Source of the DNA: Sepioteuthis lessoniana
Lineage: Eukaryota > Mollusca > Cephalopoda > Myopsida > Loliginidae
DNA length: 64,000 nt
NCBI GenBank assembly: GCA_963585895.1
Contig: OY757911.1
Coordinates: 87,062,275-87,126,274, forward strand
Direction of reading: 5' to 3'
In this document: positions 21,966 through 34,439 of the stretch, one piece after another
How positions within the stretch are numbered: the first letter of the stretch is position 1
Layout: each line of letters opens with the position of its first letter
Translations under genes and position numbers: made by a program
The notes under the pieces: model-generated
What the model was told of the DNA's origin: nothing
What the model saw: the letters and a program-made list of their open reading frames with translations, nothing else
The model's database searches: none

Positions 21966-23979
21966 TCGAGAATACCAAATCACGTCTCCTTTTTTGAAGA
22001 CCGGTCTGGAGTGAGGCTGAAATACCGTAATAAAATGAGGGGTATTTTGTTTAGCTACGCGTCAGCTCTTTTTCTTAACTTGTTAGGAACTTTTCGTCAT
22101 ATCTTCACCTTAACTTGGTTTACGCTAACTTTCTTCAAGTCCCACAGTGCAACACTTACATCAATCATATCTGGTATACGGGTGATACACAATACAAATG
22201 AAACGTGCTTGGTGCATAGAGAATCTTTACAGACAGAATACTGACATCGTATTAATTGGGCAAAAGAAAATTCTGTGAACCCACCCATACATAAATGTGC
22301 GTTTTTACTTACTTTAAAAAAACATTGTACCTCGTTAGATCCTTATGGAATGATGTCTAATTCAATCGATTTTCGGCATACTTCCAAAATAGATATCTAT
22401 TTGGGTTGCTGACATGTCTTTACGGTTTATTAAGTAAAAATGATATATTTTTATTTACGATAAAATTAATATCGTAAATAAGAATATATCATTTTAATTG
22501 TCAATGCTTTTACCATTTTTCTTTTCCTACTATTGCAATCTTTCAGATATCCTAAAATTCCATGTACCTAGAATGTCTTACATCTATCGACAAAGAACTG
22601 CCACGGCTACTTTTTTTAGTCCTCAAGATAATTGAAAGTTTTCATAATATTCAGAAAATTCGATAAAAAATATTTGGTAAATATGATAGATAAGCAAAAA
22701 CTTCTCGGCAAAATTGTAGCAATTATTGCTTGGCCACAAATGAAAGCGGCGATTTCACGTTATCAGGATGAAACATTAAACAATATTTGTTAGCCGATTC
22801 TGGGTCAGTTGTTGCCTTCACTCGATCTAATTGGCGACAGCACTTCTTCCAATCAATCATTTGATTCTCAAAAAAAAAGCTAATTGTCAAAGACATCGTT
22901 TAAAACACGTTTACAAAATTCTGTTTGTATGATGACCTGTCTTTGTTATGGTTAGTGTTACTTCTCTGGCTCTGTGATTTACTGTTTTAACCTTTTTTGA
23001 AGTTGTCATTTTCACCACTCGAAATAATTTGTTTCGAAAGCGGAATGAATCATATTCGAAGAGTTTTTGTCTGGCTTAACCGATGTCGAAGTTCTGCATA
23101 GAATTCTCTAGACTAGTACAAATTATTTTCAACATCTGATAATTGGATATTTTAATAATGTAGGCTATTTTCTGTATTGCATGGCGTTTTTTATCTTTAT
23201 CCGCCTCAACTGTTTGATTGTTCAATTTGGATACGTTCGATTATCTTCAGCATAAACTACATGTAAATAGACGGAAAGAATCTGATATATATATACATAC
23301 GAACTCACTGAGATTGATAAGTATGAACAAAATGAGATCGATAGATAGATAGATAGATAGTGGAATCTGCGTCAACTGAGATATATTTCTTTTGTTTGTT
23401 AGTTTTTGTTATTGTTTTTTTAATATTCAATATGGTTTATAATTTCATGTGTTTTAATAACATTCAATTCATGAAATTAAACTTTTCAATAATTTTCATT
23501 TTTTATCTATCACCTTCCCTTAACATAAAGGTATTTTTATTAAGACTTATTGGTCATTGATTTCTTCTTCTGGTAACTATGAAGAAGTGACGCTAAATGT
23601 CAGCATCAAATTCACATATCAAGTAAGAAAAAAGTATCTCCTTAGATAATCGGTAAAAAAGAAGTCATTTTTTAACATGGAAAATACTCAGAAAAAAAGT
23701 CCTTAGACGTGTTGAATATTACTAGATATTCTATCATCAGTCAATCATATTGAAAATTTATTGTCTCACAAGTTGATGGTTTCAATACTTGTAAGTATTC
23801 TGAAATAACATTTCTTCTTCATAGATATCATTATCGTAAATTTTTCCAAAATTAATCACACGAGCAACAAGACTTGTAAAAGTCAGTTTTTCACCAGTTC
23901 TCTTAGAAGGAATGAGTTTTTAAGATAAAGATGGCTTTATTATAGAAGACTAATTTCCAAGACAACGCATCTCTTAATA
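21966..23979. other. AT-rich sequence with one hairpin; no gene recognised
   Basis: Contains the inverted repeat listed at 22437-22495 and a short (GATA)n near 23340-23360. The 77-codon plus-strand frame at 22011-22244 and the F/N-rich frame at 23360-23560 have no recognisable motif. Confidence 0.5.
22437..22495. repeat. 25-bp inverted repeat (hairpin)
   Basis: Left arm 22437-22461 and right arm 22471-22495 are complementary with one mismatch, separated by a 9-nt loop (aaaattaat). AT-rich, not followed by a T-run terminator context. Confidence 0.9.
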
Positions 23980-24266
23980 GAGGCGCTTGTAGCGTTTCGA
24001 TAATTGTCGTTGAAAATGGACACGTTGAGCCGAGTTCGAATTTTGAACGAGGCCTTTCGTATTTCACTAATTTCGCTAATGTCATTGGGAGGACATGAAT
24101 TGAACTATTCTCTAGAACCGACTATGAGTAAATAGTTAACAGAGTTGGTTATTAAAATTTTGAAAGGCAACCCGTCTAGAAATAAAACTCTTATTTAAAC
24201 CAGCTGTATTCCACTTAAAAATGGTACTTGGGTCACATCCTACGAGTGGCAGAGGAATTGGGTATC
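23980..24266 (+). repeat. tRNA-derived SINE (family 1), diverged
   Basis: The head reads ttgaaaatggacacgttgag and cgagttcgaattttgaacga (B box region). The body (tcattgggaggacatgaatt, gactatgagtaaatag) and tail (gggtcacatcctacgagtgg) are recognisable. Confidence 0.7.
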
Positions 24267-25448
24267 AACAACCTCCTAGCACTAAGAAATCTAAGGTCAT
24301 GAGTTGACGTTAATGCCTGTATTAAATATCAAAAAAGCCAGAAAAAATACCACGAGTATTTCGCGGATACACCCCATACTCCGATGGAGATTGCAAAATA
24401 CTCTACAAATCGCGGAACAATGCAGAAATATCTTATTTTCTAAGCTTTTCCTAGTCCGGGAGAGTTTTAAGGTTGCATACACTACCCTATGTTCTTCAAT
24501 GGTCACCCCTGTAACTACTGAGCTAGATCTTCGCTTCTTAACTTCGGTTATCAGTTGGATAAGTTAACTAATGAAATATATTAGTAAAATGAATTAAATA
24601 TTTTATTCCTCTGCATTTTTTCTTGATTGTGTCTTCAACGTAATAGATTTGATAAAATTGTCAACCTGACAAATTAGTATTCATTATGTATATACACAAT
24701 CTTAATGATGTGACATCAGTAAAACAATAAATTCATTAAATTGCTTAGACTTTTTCAAGTGTCAGGGCTGTTAAACACAACTGAACTTATTTACGATATC
24801 GAAAAAGAATTTTACGGAATTTTGAAAAGTACCTGAGGTAATAAGAGGACCCAATATATCACTGGCCTAAGTAGGCTACTTTTTGGTCAATATTAAAAGG
24901 CTGGATCATTTTCGCACATATATCGTACAAATAACACTTGTACATTAAATATATACACTCATTTTACATAGAAACAATCGCTATATCCAAAACCATAACC
25001 TATTGTATCAAATCAAAATGCACAAACACTAAGTAGAATTGTTGAGAGTTTCATTTAACAAATATATTGTGGATGGGAAAAACTCTTATCTCGTGTTTGT
25101 TTTTAATGAATTTTGGAGAAGTCATCAACGAGACGGCGTCTGTCTGCATTCGACGACCCGAGTCATTAAAAGTGGACATAATTAGCAATTATTATGCAGC
25201 TAAGTGCCAAACAGCAAACAAGTGATTGCTACTTTTTCCGAGTAAATTTAAACAATCTTAATCAAGCCGCTATTTTCACGTCGAAATTTGTCTGGTTACT
25301 TTTTATCTTAGGGAAAAGAGAATTACATTGACAGTTTTGAAACAATTGAATTTGTTAGATGGTGGGCACTTAATTTTAGCCTAAGGTAGATTTCAAAAAT
25401 AAATAGACAGGTATTCGATTTAGAAAAGTGCCGTTTTTAATTTGAAGT

Positions 25449-25517
<69 letters not shown>

Positions 25518-26869
25518 CATTGAATACAGTTCAATCCATGTTATTAATATTCATTTTTGAATTAAGTACATTGACATGTAATACGATTCTCTTGACATAT
25601 ATATATTCATGGAGAAAAATGTTTTCTCGGGAGGGAGTCATTATTAGGTAAACTACAGCTTTGTTCGTGTATCGGCAAATATCTATCACTGTTATCTAAT
25701 TATCTGTCGATCTACAATATTACAGAGGTCTTCTACATGTATCTAAAAACAATCAAATTTTTTCGATGAGTTTTACAAAAGGTAGTATCATTCCAACAGT
25801 TGTTCAATCTATTAATTACATTTTTCCTTCTGACTATTTTCACCTTCCTGTTAAAATCAAACTAAAATGAGAGTGATATATAGTTGGAGCGCATAGAACG
25901 GAGATTTGTGAAGGAAAGAGAAAGATGAAATGAACATTTTCGTTAACGGAACCAGGCTTCATTGCGGAGAAAGAACACGTGTTTTGTCTGCCTTTGTCGG
26001 TTAGAAGACACTAGAAACAAGTCTTAGGACATTTTTCACTATAATGTAACAAATCTTCTGATATGGTTCACTAAATTGCTTTTCTTGCTACCAAAATATT
26101 TTGGTAGGTCTATTCTACAACCTTCATCAAGTGCACACTACATGAAAAAGAGCGAGGTTACTTTCTTTTACAGAACAGAAACTTTTCGCTTGTGAATGAC
26201 CGAAACCAGTCGGTGGATCAGTGACCAGTTTTGTTCGCTACGGACAAACAAGTGAGGTTCCCCGTAAGGATTGGACTCACAGCAGTAATAAGAGGTAATA
26301 ATTACTTAATGGAGAGGCGAGCATTGACTAAGCGTTACTCCGGTTATCAATCATGAATGGAAGTCCTGTCACTGCCATATTGGCAAAAGACTTGCTTTCT
26401 CGTCATTGCGGGTAGCTTTAAAAGAAAGTTCGTTCTGTTTTTGCTTGTTTGTTTTTTGGGGAAAGGTAGAGTTTGTGTGGTTTCAATTATTTCTTATGTT
26501 TTTGTTTCGTAAAGTACACTACAGTAACTCAGTTTTTACAAAATTAAAGATACTTTATATTTCTCTGTCACTTGATGAATCACTCAAACAGGACTTTTGT
26601 AGTACATGCGTTTTAAAAGAATGTTTGAAGTCAGTGCAAATTCAGCTACACGATTGTTGTGTGTATTCGTTTTGTTTCAAAAATTTTTATTTTAATAATC
26701 AAAGAGTTTGTTGTTTTGTTTTTTCTGGACAGAGACATCTTTATTGTATTTTATAAATAGCATTTCGGTTTCTTCATTCTACGTCCATCTTTAAGAGAAT
26801 ATTATAAAGACGTGTTATCTACAGAGTTCCCTAGGCCAGCTTGGTATCAACACTTACTCAGTTTTGAAT
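24267..26869. other. AT-rich sequence, no gene recognised
   Basis: Holds the (TA)n at 25453-25516 and a perfect 20-bp palindrome (ctaccaaaatattttggtag) at about 26088-26107. A 116-codon F/C/S-rich plus-strand frame (26406-26756) and an 87-codon frame at 24304-24567 look like T-rich chance frames. Confidence 0.5.
25453..25516. repeat. (TA)n microsatellite
   Basis: About 63 bp of uninterrupted TA. Confidence 0.97.
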
Positions 26870-27085
26870 TCGAGTCTTACTAGGTGCCCCATGATTCTGG
26901 CCTTGTGCAACAACTAAGTTAAGCTTAGTAAATAACTATTTGATGCTAAAAGAGCATTTCATGTAGTGTGATACTTAGAAAGCAAAATTCTCGATTCTCT
27001 CTTGGCACCCCATATATCTGGCCTTGCGATACAAATAAGCTAAGCTTACTAAAAAAGTTATTTAATGCGGAAATTTGATTCCTTT
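26870..27085. repeat. Diverged tandem duplication, period about 121 bp
   Basis: The block tggccttgtgcaacaactaa ... aagcttagtaaataact near 26898-26945 recurs as tggccttgcgatacaaataa ... aagcttactaaaaaagt near 27019-27060. Each is preceded by a gcaccccat-like word and followed by tt(a)tttgatgc / ttatttaatgc. Confidence 0.7.
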
Positions 27086-27089
27086 GTAA

Positions 27090-27498
27090 AAGTTTGAAAG
27101 TACAAATAATTATTATAACTTTTCACTGCAATCATTTTTAAAGTACACTTTTTATTTGTCAGTAATAAGCATTTATTTGCATGTTATATGATATCACGTA
27201 ATACTAATTTAAATAATTTGCACACATTTATATGATTTCAAGCTTTCATATCCAATACAAATAATTTTCAGATCTATTTGACTCATGGATTAGACCCTAA
27301 CAAGTACTACCACTCCAGGTTAAAGAGGATCTGGGAGGAATGGAAATGAAAGTGAACATCACTTTCCCAAGAACGCCAAAACTGGAGCCTCACCACCAGA
27401 TGCAGTTTAATGTCATTATAACATTTTTTTTGGTGGGGGTCTCTTTCCAACAGAAGATTCAGTCGACGTATTATAACCCCAGGAAACAGGGTGACATG
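27090..27498 (+). repeat. Composite repeat: monomers plus module B
   Basis: Monomers (tttaaataatttgcacacat, tttcaagctttcatatcc) lead into module B from tagaccctaacaagtactac (about 27291) through gaggatctgggaggaatgg and ctggagcctcaccaccagat to ccccaggaaacagggtgaca. Module A is missing. The 73- and 92-codon frames over it are not genes. Confidence 0.7.
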
Positions 27499-27545
27499 AT
27501 TTACACAATTATATTGTTTCAAGTAATTAATAATAATTATAATAA

Positions 27546-28585
27546 TGATGAAGATGCATAAGGCTTTACAGCTGAAAGATGACATAGACAGACTATATAT
27601 GTCAAGAAAAAAAAAAAGCGAAAGGATTTGCCAGCATTGATGATAGCGTCAATGCATCAATATGACGACTCGGAGACTACATAAAATCTAAGAAAGATTA
27701 ATCACAGTGACCAGATATAGTACAGGTTACACAATGGTCTACAGAACAACAATAACTAGGAAACAAAAATAGGAAGAAAAACAACTGTATGCATATTTCA
27801 AGAGACAAACTGGTGAAATATCACACGAGAAGACCTGGGCATTGCAAAGAAAAGGAAACTTAAAGAGAGAAACTGAATCTCTTCTAATAGCAGCACAAAA
27901 CAACTTCATAAGGACCAACTATGATAAAACAATAATATATCAGACGCAAGAAAATAGCAAATGTAGGTTATGTGGTGATAGAGATGAGACCATAAATCAC
28001 ATAATAAACGAATGCAAAAAAGTAATGCAAAAACAGTACAAAACTAGACACGGCTAGGCAGAAAAGGTGATCCACTGGAAATTGTGCAAGAAGTTTAGAT
28101 TTGACCTTACAACCAAATGGTATATGCACAAATCAGAATCGGTCCTGGAATATGAAACGCATAAAATTCTCTAGGATTTTGAAATACAAACTGATCACCA
28201 AATCCCAGGCTAAAAGATTAGAGCAAGTGCTAGTTAACACAAAAAAAGAACTTGGTGAATAGTGGATTTTACCGTCCCAGTGGAGCACAGTATGAAAATA
28301 AAAAAAGCGAAAGTATTTAGACCTTGCTAGAGAACTAAAAACCTATGGAACATGAAAGTGACAGTGATACGAATTGTAATTGGTGCGCTCGGAACAATCC
28401 CCAAAGGCTTGGATAAGGGAAGGTTTAGAAATCAGAGGACGAACGGAGAACAGCCAGACTACAGCATTGTTAAGATCGACCAGAAGAATCCTGAAGACTT
28501 GAACAGACTTGCTGTCACTCAGACTCCAGTGAATGACCATCAGCAACCGCTGATGTGAAAAACTCGCAAGCAATGAAATAATAAT
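27546..28585 (+). pseudogene. R2-like LINE, Pol C-terminal remnant with 3' end
   Basis: Plus-strand fragments read MKMHKALQLKDDIDRLYMSR, then KRKGNLKRETESLLIAAQNN and NSKCRLCGDRDETINHIINE followed by C, a CX2CX8HX4C zinc knuckle at about 27958-28014. Next comes IVDFTVPVEHSMKIKK, the region where R2-type LINEs carry a restriction-like endonuclease, then LWNMKVTVIRIVIGALGTI. The 3' end is gtgaaaaactcgc followed by (AAT)n. Frameshifts and stops break it throughout. The same protein and 3' end occur at 46556 and 50812. The RT core is missing. The R2-like assignment rests on remembered family motifs. Confidence 0.75.
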
Positions 28586-29019
28586 AATATTAATGATAAT
28601 TCCCTGTAAACAGTTATAGCTTTAAATGACTATTCTTAATACAAATAATTTGGACACATTTAATTTCAAGTATTTATATCAAGTATCTGATAACAATTAA
28701 AAGTTACATGTGCCTTAAAAGTAATTTCAATAGAAAGTATTTGTCAAAAGTATTTGAACAAGAATATCATTAGTTTTCATTGCCGAAGGAATTTCCATCT
28801 GGTAACCTCTGTGAGTGTGGAAATTGATCTCGATTAAGAAAAAATAGATATTGGCGGGAAAAGGATTTTTCCATAAACAAATCTTCATTCTCCTTACACT
28901 TGCATACAAAAAACCACACCAGTAGCACTTCGCCAGTTTAGCTAGTGTTGATAAAGTTTACCCCGAAAACATCATGGTTACAACTTCTGGAGGATGAAAA
29001 AGTTATTGGAGCATAAAAA
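28586..29019. other. AT-rich sequence, nothing recognised
   Basis: A few monomer-like words (tttaatttcaagtatt near 28660) hint at another decayed composite repeat. Confidence 0.4.
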
Positions 29020-29485
29020 GTTGGTTGGTTGCGTCTTATGGCATATCAACCAATGTAGGTTATTTAATGCCAAATCCTTTTTATACGTATATATTAAGTA
29101 TATGCTTTGTAAGCGAATAGTTTAAGGGTAACATTTTTAAACAAACAAAAGTTCATTTGTCTGCACACAGTCAAATGGTTTTAAGTATTGCTATTTAACA
29201 TGAATAATTCTATTTAGGAAGTATTTCTATCTAATTTAATATCAATCATTTGTTTGCATACATTTAAATGGTTTCAAGTATTGCTATTTGACACTAATAA
29301 ATTTACATTTTTTTCTTTATACTACCACTTCGTATCCGAGTGGACCTCTGAATAATGGAAATGATGAGGTACGCTACATTCCCCAAAGGTCTAAAACTGG
29401 AACTTCGTCATCAGATGGTTTAGTGTCATAACAGAACACTCGTTGGAAGTGTTCATACCCCTCAGCAGAGATGCCGCTGATGCAA

Positions 29486-29486
<1 letters not shown>
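29020..29486 (+). repeat. Composite A-monomer-B repeat
   Basis: Module A (gttggttggttgcgtcttat, then ggcatatcaacc and ggttatttaatgccaaatcc), monomers (ttaagtattgctatttaaca, tttcaagtattgctatttga), then module B from about 29318 (gagtggacctctgaataatgg, catcagatggtttagtgtca). Module B is cut by the adjacent (GT)n tract before its terminal hairpin. Confidence 0.78.

Positions 29487-29540
<54 letters not shown>
29487..29540. repeat. (GT)n microsatellite
   Basis: About 26 uninterrupted GT units at the broken end of a composite repeat's module B. Confidence 0.97.
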
Positions 29541-29541
<1 letters not shown>

Positions 29542-29807
29542 GAAATGGTAGATTGTAGTGAATTTGACAGTATGATAGAAATATATGGAAAGTTAGTATA
29601 TCTCAATTTTAAACCCCGCCCCCGATTTTCCGGCTACAACTATACTCCTCCACTATCTTATCATTTCTCCTCATATGCTTTTAAATAGAAAAACTCAGAA
29701 AACGGTCTGTGTCTGAAGAAGTTCGAGAAGAAATAAAGCCGAACGAAATATCACACATCTAAATTTGAATAACGTGTTTGATCTAACCAAACTTTCCACA
29801 TATTTCT

Positions 29808-29867
<60 letters not shown>

Positions 29868-29958
29868 GCTTTTAAAAATGTTCAAGTCACATAGAAGTAC
29901 AGAAAGATTTAGGTATTACCACATAATACAATGACTATCAGCGAAAGAATGAACCCAT

Positions 29959-29989
<31 letters not shown>

Positions 29990-31149
29990 AATATCTTTAC
30001 TTAAATTTGGATCGATCAATAAAATCGATTTTTATTTCCGAATTTACCATTACTATTCGGTATCAGACTTAAATTTGAAAGCTTTTAAAATGAGCAAAAG
30101 AAATTCAACCAATACCTGATTTGTATCCATTCTTTAAAAATCTGATCGATTTGTGAGTGGGGTACAAAATTTAAAGTTTTGAACATTTCTATGACAATGT
30201 TAGCTGTCATTTGAATAAAAAAAATCCTACAATTTTTTCACTTTCATTAATTCTCATGTGTGGATATAATTGTGTTTTTTTGGGTGGTGGGGTCCGAAGG
30301 TCTTGTTTTTTGCCCATGAAGGCTTTTTGCGTTTTGTGTTGTTTTTGTTTTAACTTTAATAGTATTTTGTTCAAATCTCTTAAGAAAAAATCTGCCACTA
30401 TTTCTATTTCTTGCATATGTCAGCTGTTCACTTTTGAAACTAAATTTCAAATGAAAATGATTTGTTGATTACAACACTTGTATGCAGGTCTGTGTGGGGA
30501 AGATTATGCAATTTTATTCTTACTTGTTATATTTTTCTTTTTTCATTTTTAATTTTACATCAAACGTAAAGAATAATCACTGCTCTTATAAATGATTGGT
30601 ATCTTTGATCGATTCACTATTTAATACAATTTTATTATATACCTTTGCCCTTTTATTAAAGAAAAAATAACAGATATTGTTTTTCTACGATACACTTCTT
30701 TTTATTCCTTCCACCATCCTTTTTTCGTTGTTTCTGTTTCTTATTTTTTAAATTTCCATTTAAGACTAATTTTAGATAATTTTCGTTTCTATCTGAGATG
30801 CTTATTCCTGAACAAGCAAATTTAAAATACTAAAACGTCATTATGAATCATATTTCAATGAATTTTATGAAAGAAAAACGTAAAACTTTTATTCACTCAA
30901 ACGTTAAATGGACCAAAAATTATGCCTATTTATTTCCATGAAAACTGAAGCCGATACAGGGAGGACGATACTATTGTTAGAAAGAGCAAGTTTTCAGTTA
31001 AAGAACGCTAATTTACCACTTACTGATTCGCTATTGGTTACACATTTTTTTCCAGCTATGAACAAAAGCCAACAAGGCGGATTAAATAGAAATAGTTACT
31101 TTAAACCAAATAATTGTGTATAGATTGTCAGTATTAGATAGGAAACCCT
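29541..31149. other. AT-rich sequence with microsatellites; no gene recognised
   Basis: (AT)n at about 29810-29861 and (GAAA)n at about 29960-29990. The 71-codon plus-strand frame at 30908-31123 has ordinary composition but no motif I recognise. Frames around 30207-30468 overlap on both strands and are unconvincing. Confidence 0.5.
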
Positions 31150-31348
31150 ATCAGCTTAGACTTAGAATACACTGACTTTATAGTGTGTAGAAGAGTAAGA
31201 CAGTCCACAAAAAGGGGTGTCCTGGATGTTACACTAAACAACATCTGATTGTGAGACCTCAATTCTGGATCTCAGGGGAGTGTGGAGTAGCTCTTCATTG
31301 CCAGTAATCCCAGGCTCACTCTGACTCGGAGTGGTAGTAATGAGTGGA
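31150..31348 (-). repeat. Composite repeat, module B only
   Basis: Reversed module B with agtaagacagtccacaaaaa, aggggtgtcctggatgttac, catctgattgtgagacctc and tcactctgactcggagtggt. No monomers follow; a pyrimidine-rich tract does. Confidence 0.72.
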
Positions 31349-33128
31349 AGAGAAAATTAACAAAAAAAAGTTCTTCCTCTTCTTCACCTCCTTCTCCTTT
31401 TCTTCCGCCCTCTACTTCTTTTTTTTTTTCTCTCTTTCTTTTACTTTTAATTTTTTCCTTTTTCTTCACTGACTTTTTTCTCTTTCTATCAGTTCTTCGA
31501 CTCAATTTCCTTTTCCGCCAACGTTTATGCATCCTCCTACTTTTACTCATGCGCCTTCCTATTTACATCGATGCTTAGCTGTTGAATAGAGTTGGTCTAA
31601 CGGTTAACAATACGAAAAGGAATTTTAACTTATGCGAGCCTACAAAAATATTTCTTCATCACCAAATGATACAAAGAGAAAATATTCAAACAATTATTTA
31701 AATTTTCAAAACTACTGTATTGCAATCAAAGTCAATGCATAAACGTAAATAAATAATGTAGACGAGACCTTGATGTAACCTAATGTATTTACTTGAATAT
31801 TCCAAACATACTAATAGCATTGACAATATGATTATTACATATGTTTTATGGACAGGTATAATGGAACGATGTTAAATAAAACCTTTATTATCTTAACAGA
31901 TAACCTTTGATTAGGTATAGGCGATGCGGGGACATTGGATCGAAGCTACGACAAATTTAAAAACAAAGTAAGCGTTGAAGTTTCAAAATATGTCTTTTGT
32001 AATGACCATCCCTTCTTTTAAAGAGAAAAATTTATCTTAAAAAGTTGTTCATTACACGAATATATTCGGTACAACAAAATCAAATCAAATAAATGTTCAT
32101 AAAAATAGTCGAGAACTTTCTTTATTTTTACAATTAAATGTGTTCAAGTTTAAATGTATGTATTTTTGTGTGTTTCTATATTGAAGTAAAGTTAGTAATG
32201 AAATTAGTAAAAACTTTTTAAACACTTCAGAGAGTTCTCAAAGCACTTTACAAATAATCCATAGAACAACGTCTGCTGTAATTAATTGCTAATGAAATTT
32301 AATTACTGTCAATTCTGAAAATTAATGATTTGTAAATGATTCAGCAAATTTCTAAAGACTGATGTTTATTTCCCTGTAAAATTACTATGACACATTTATG
32401 CAAGACTCAACCGTTTGCAATGTGAAATAGCACCAGAAGCAGCTTTGATCATAAAAATATATCCTTAAATTGCGTTAAATAACGATTTGTGTAATTAATA
32501 GGGTTTAACATCCGATGTGAATGTTCTTGCTTATAAATATAAACAATACACGTAAAACTCAGAGTTATAGACTTAAATAGTCTATAACTCTGAGTTTTAC
32601 TGTGAACCTATTAAATTATACATCATTTGTGTGATATATATATGTGAATGTGTGTGGCGGGGACAAATAAATTTACTTTTAAATCAAGAAAGTGCTAAAA
32701 TTTTGACCATCAGAGCAAGATAAAAACTAAAAGAAATTTATATCTCACCTTTTTAAGTTGGTTTCATTTATCAAAAATACAATGATCACATGAAACTCAA
32801 GAATAAATATACGAAGAGAAGAATTTTTAAATATCTGAATATTCCTATCACAATACAATTAATGACAACATGACAAAGGGGCGAAAGTAAGAAGAGGGAG
32901 AAATTATCTTCCGTTATTACAAAGTATAATACAAAAAATATCATGAATTGGTCATAGGATATGGAATATGACCTACTAAGAATCATAGCGGAAAGTGGAG
33001 GTTTTTTTTTTTTTGTCAGCATCATCAATGCATATATCGACCTCAAATCAACGAGAGCAGGATGACTAATAATAGACTGAATACCAAATCAGGTTCTAAC
33101 TTTAATAGAAATCACATAAACAAAAAAT

Positions 33129-33159
<31 letters not shown>

Positions 33160-33378
33160 ATATAAAGGTAGTTACATCAGTATGTCTTATAAAAACATAG
33201 GTATTTATGCCACAAATGCTTATTTTTCATACGAAGGGCCGCTTCAGAAATGCAATGACCATCACTCATGTTCATGCTATTCTACATGTGTATTCTGCTA
33301 ATTAACACGCTTGGTGCATTATTTATTTGGTGCCCATTTATTTAGTATTGTCTCCGTGAAATAAAGGCTAAAGTACTT
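31349..33378. other. Pyrimidine tract and AT-rich spacer; no gene recognised
   Basis: A polypyrimidine tract at about 31370-31530 gives the lysine/arginine-rich minus-strand frame, which is not a gene. A perfect hairpin lies at 32552-32600 and a short (TA)n(TG)n near 33128-33160. Confidence 0.5.
32552..32600. repeat. Perfect 22-bp inverted repeat with 5-nt loop
   Basis: Arms 32552-32573 and 32579-32600 are exact reverse complements around the loop taaat. No sign of a surrounding gene. Confidence 0.95.
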
Positions 33379-33453
33379 GGACTGCGGCTTTGAAGTGAGA
33401 GAGTTGGTACTCCACTCGTGCTATGATATTTACTTACGAACTAATACTCTTGG
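33379..33453 (+). repeat. SINE fragment with variant head (family 2)
   Basis: The sequence ggactgcggctttgaagtga, ggtactccactcgtgctatg and ctaatactcttgg matches the head-to-body stretch of the variant SINE at 56959-57251. Only this internal piece remains. Its right end coincides with the point where the minus-strand LINE homology stops. Confidence 0.55.
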
Positions 33454-33469
33454 CCTGTACATCCGACCA

Positions 33470-34430
33470 ATTTCTCTCGAGTTAGAGGTCCGACCCGAAC
33501 CAAACCTCGAAGATCCAAATGGGTCCATCACTCCAGCGGAAAAGCCCTGGCAGGGGAACGCCACCCCTCCAGGCACCTAGCCGCAAACCTTCGCACTTAT
33601 CAAAGTTGATCTTGGCCCCTACCATCTGCTCGTACCTCACAACCGCCTTCTTCACAGCCTTTATGTCCAGACGGCGGGACACAAAGAGCGTGATATCATC
33701 AGCGTACGCAGATACCTTTGCTGAAAGAGGACCAGTAAAAGGGATACCGCGCAGGGCCAGATTTGCCTCCCCATCCCTAAGCCTACGGAGTAGGGGCTCC
33801 AAAGTGAGAACATAGAGAAGAGGAAACAATGAATAACCCTTCCGGACGAAACGTTCAATTACGAAAGCCTCCGAGCGCTTCCCGTTCATCTACACCACTG
33901 CCTGCAGGTTGTGGTACATTATGCTAATCCATTTGCGGAACTCTTGTTTCTAAAACAGTCGCCAAGAACCGATGGCCAACCCTATCGAAGGCCTTGGACT
34001 CATTCAAATTGATCAGCGTGGCTTCGGCGCCGTCTTCTAACCCCTCTAAGACCTCGCGCACCAAGGGCAAGTTGTCTTGTATCGATCTTCGCATTACAGC
34101 GTAGTTCTACTCATGTCTGATCAGATCGCTAATAAGCTGCAAACGATTCGCTAAGACCCAGGCCAAAATCTTTGACTCTGTTTTCAGCAAAGTTATGGGT
34201 CTATAGTCATATAAGTCCTCCCAAACATGCCTGCCACCTTTCTTCAGCAATGTGATCACACCCTTGGTAACACTACCAGAGATAGCTCCCTGGACGAACC
34301 AATGGTTGAACACATCCGTCAGAATAGGTTCAAACATTTGCAGCAGCCTCAAGTACACTTCGTAGAGTAAACCATCTAGACCTGGCGATTTGTTGAGGCC
34401 GACATGCTTCAACGCTTTACTGACTTCGCA
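33470..34430 (-). pseudogene. LINE reverse transcriptase domain (copy 1)
   Basis: Two frames carry the RT. The N-terminal one gives LNKSPGLDGLLYEVYLRLL and KGVITLLKKGGRHVW, then DYRPITLL (34107-34412). A broken stretch follows. The second frame (33482-33889) starts with MNGKRSEAFVIERFVRKG and carries LSAKVSAYADDITLFVSRRL, with the YADD catalytic box intact at about 33695-33706, then VGAKINFDKCEGLRLGAW. The usual SPLL segment reads YSLFPLLY, and a stop sits after GSDL. The enzyme would copy the LINE RNA at the nicked target; this copy is dead. Confidence 0.85.
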
Positions 34431-34439
34431 TTCGGTAAC

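Noticed and set aside
26406..26756. A 116-codon Cys/Phe-rich plus-strand frame resembling a small secreted protein
   Set aside because: It starts in non-conserved AT-rich DNA, has no signal peptide-like start followed by a cleavage site, and the cysteine spacing is irregular; T-rich DNA explains Phe, Cys and Ser.
31272..31550. A minus-strand frame rich in Lys, Arg and Glu resembling a nuclear protein
   Set aside because: It is the complement of a polypyrimidine tract plus a composite-repeat B module, so low complexity explains it.
33519..33815. A 98-codon plus-strand frame
   Set aside because: It is antisense to the LINE reverse transcriptase, whose motifs read on the minus strand.
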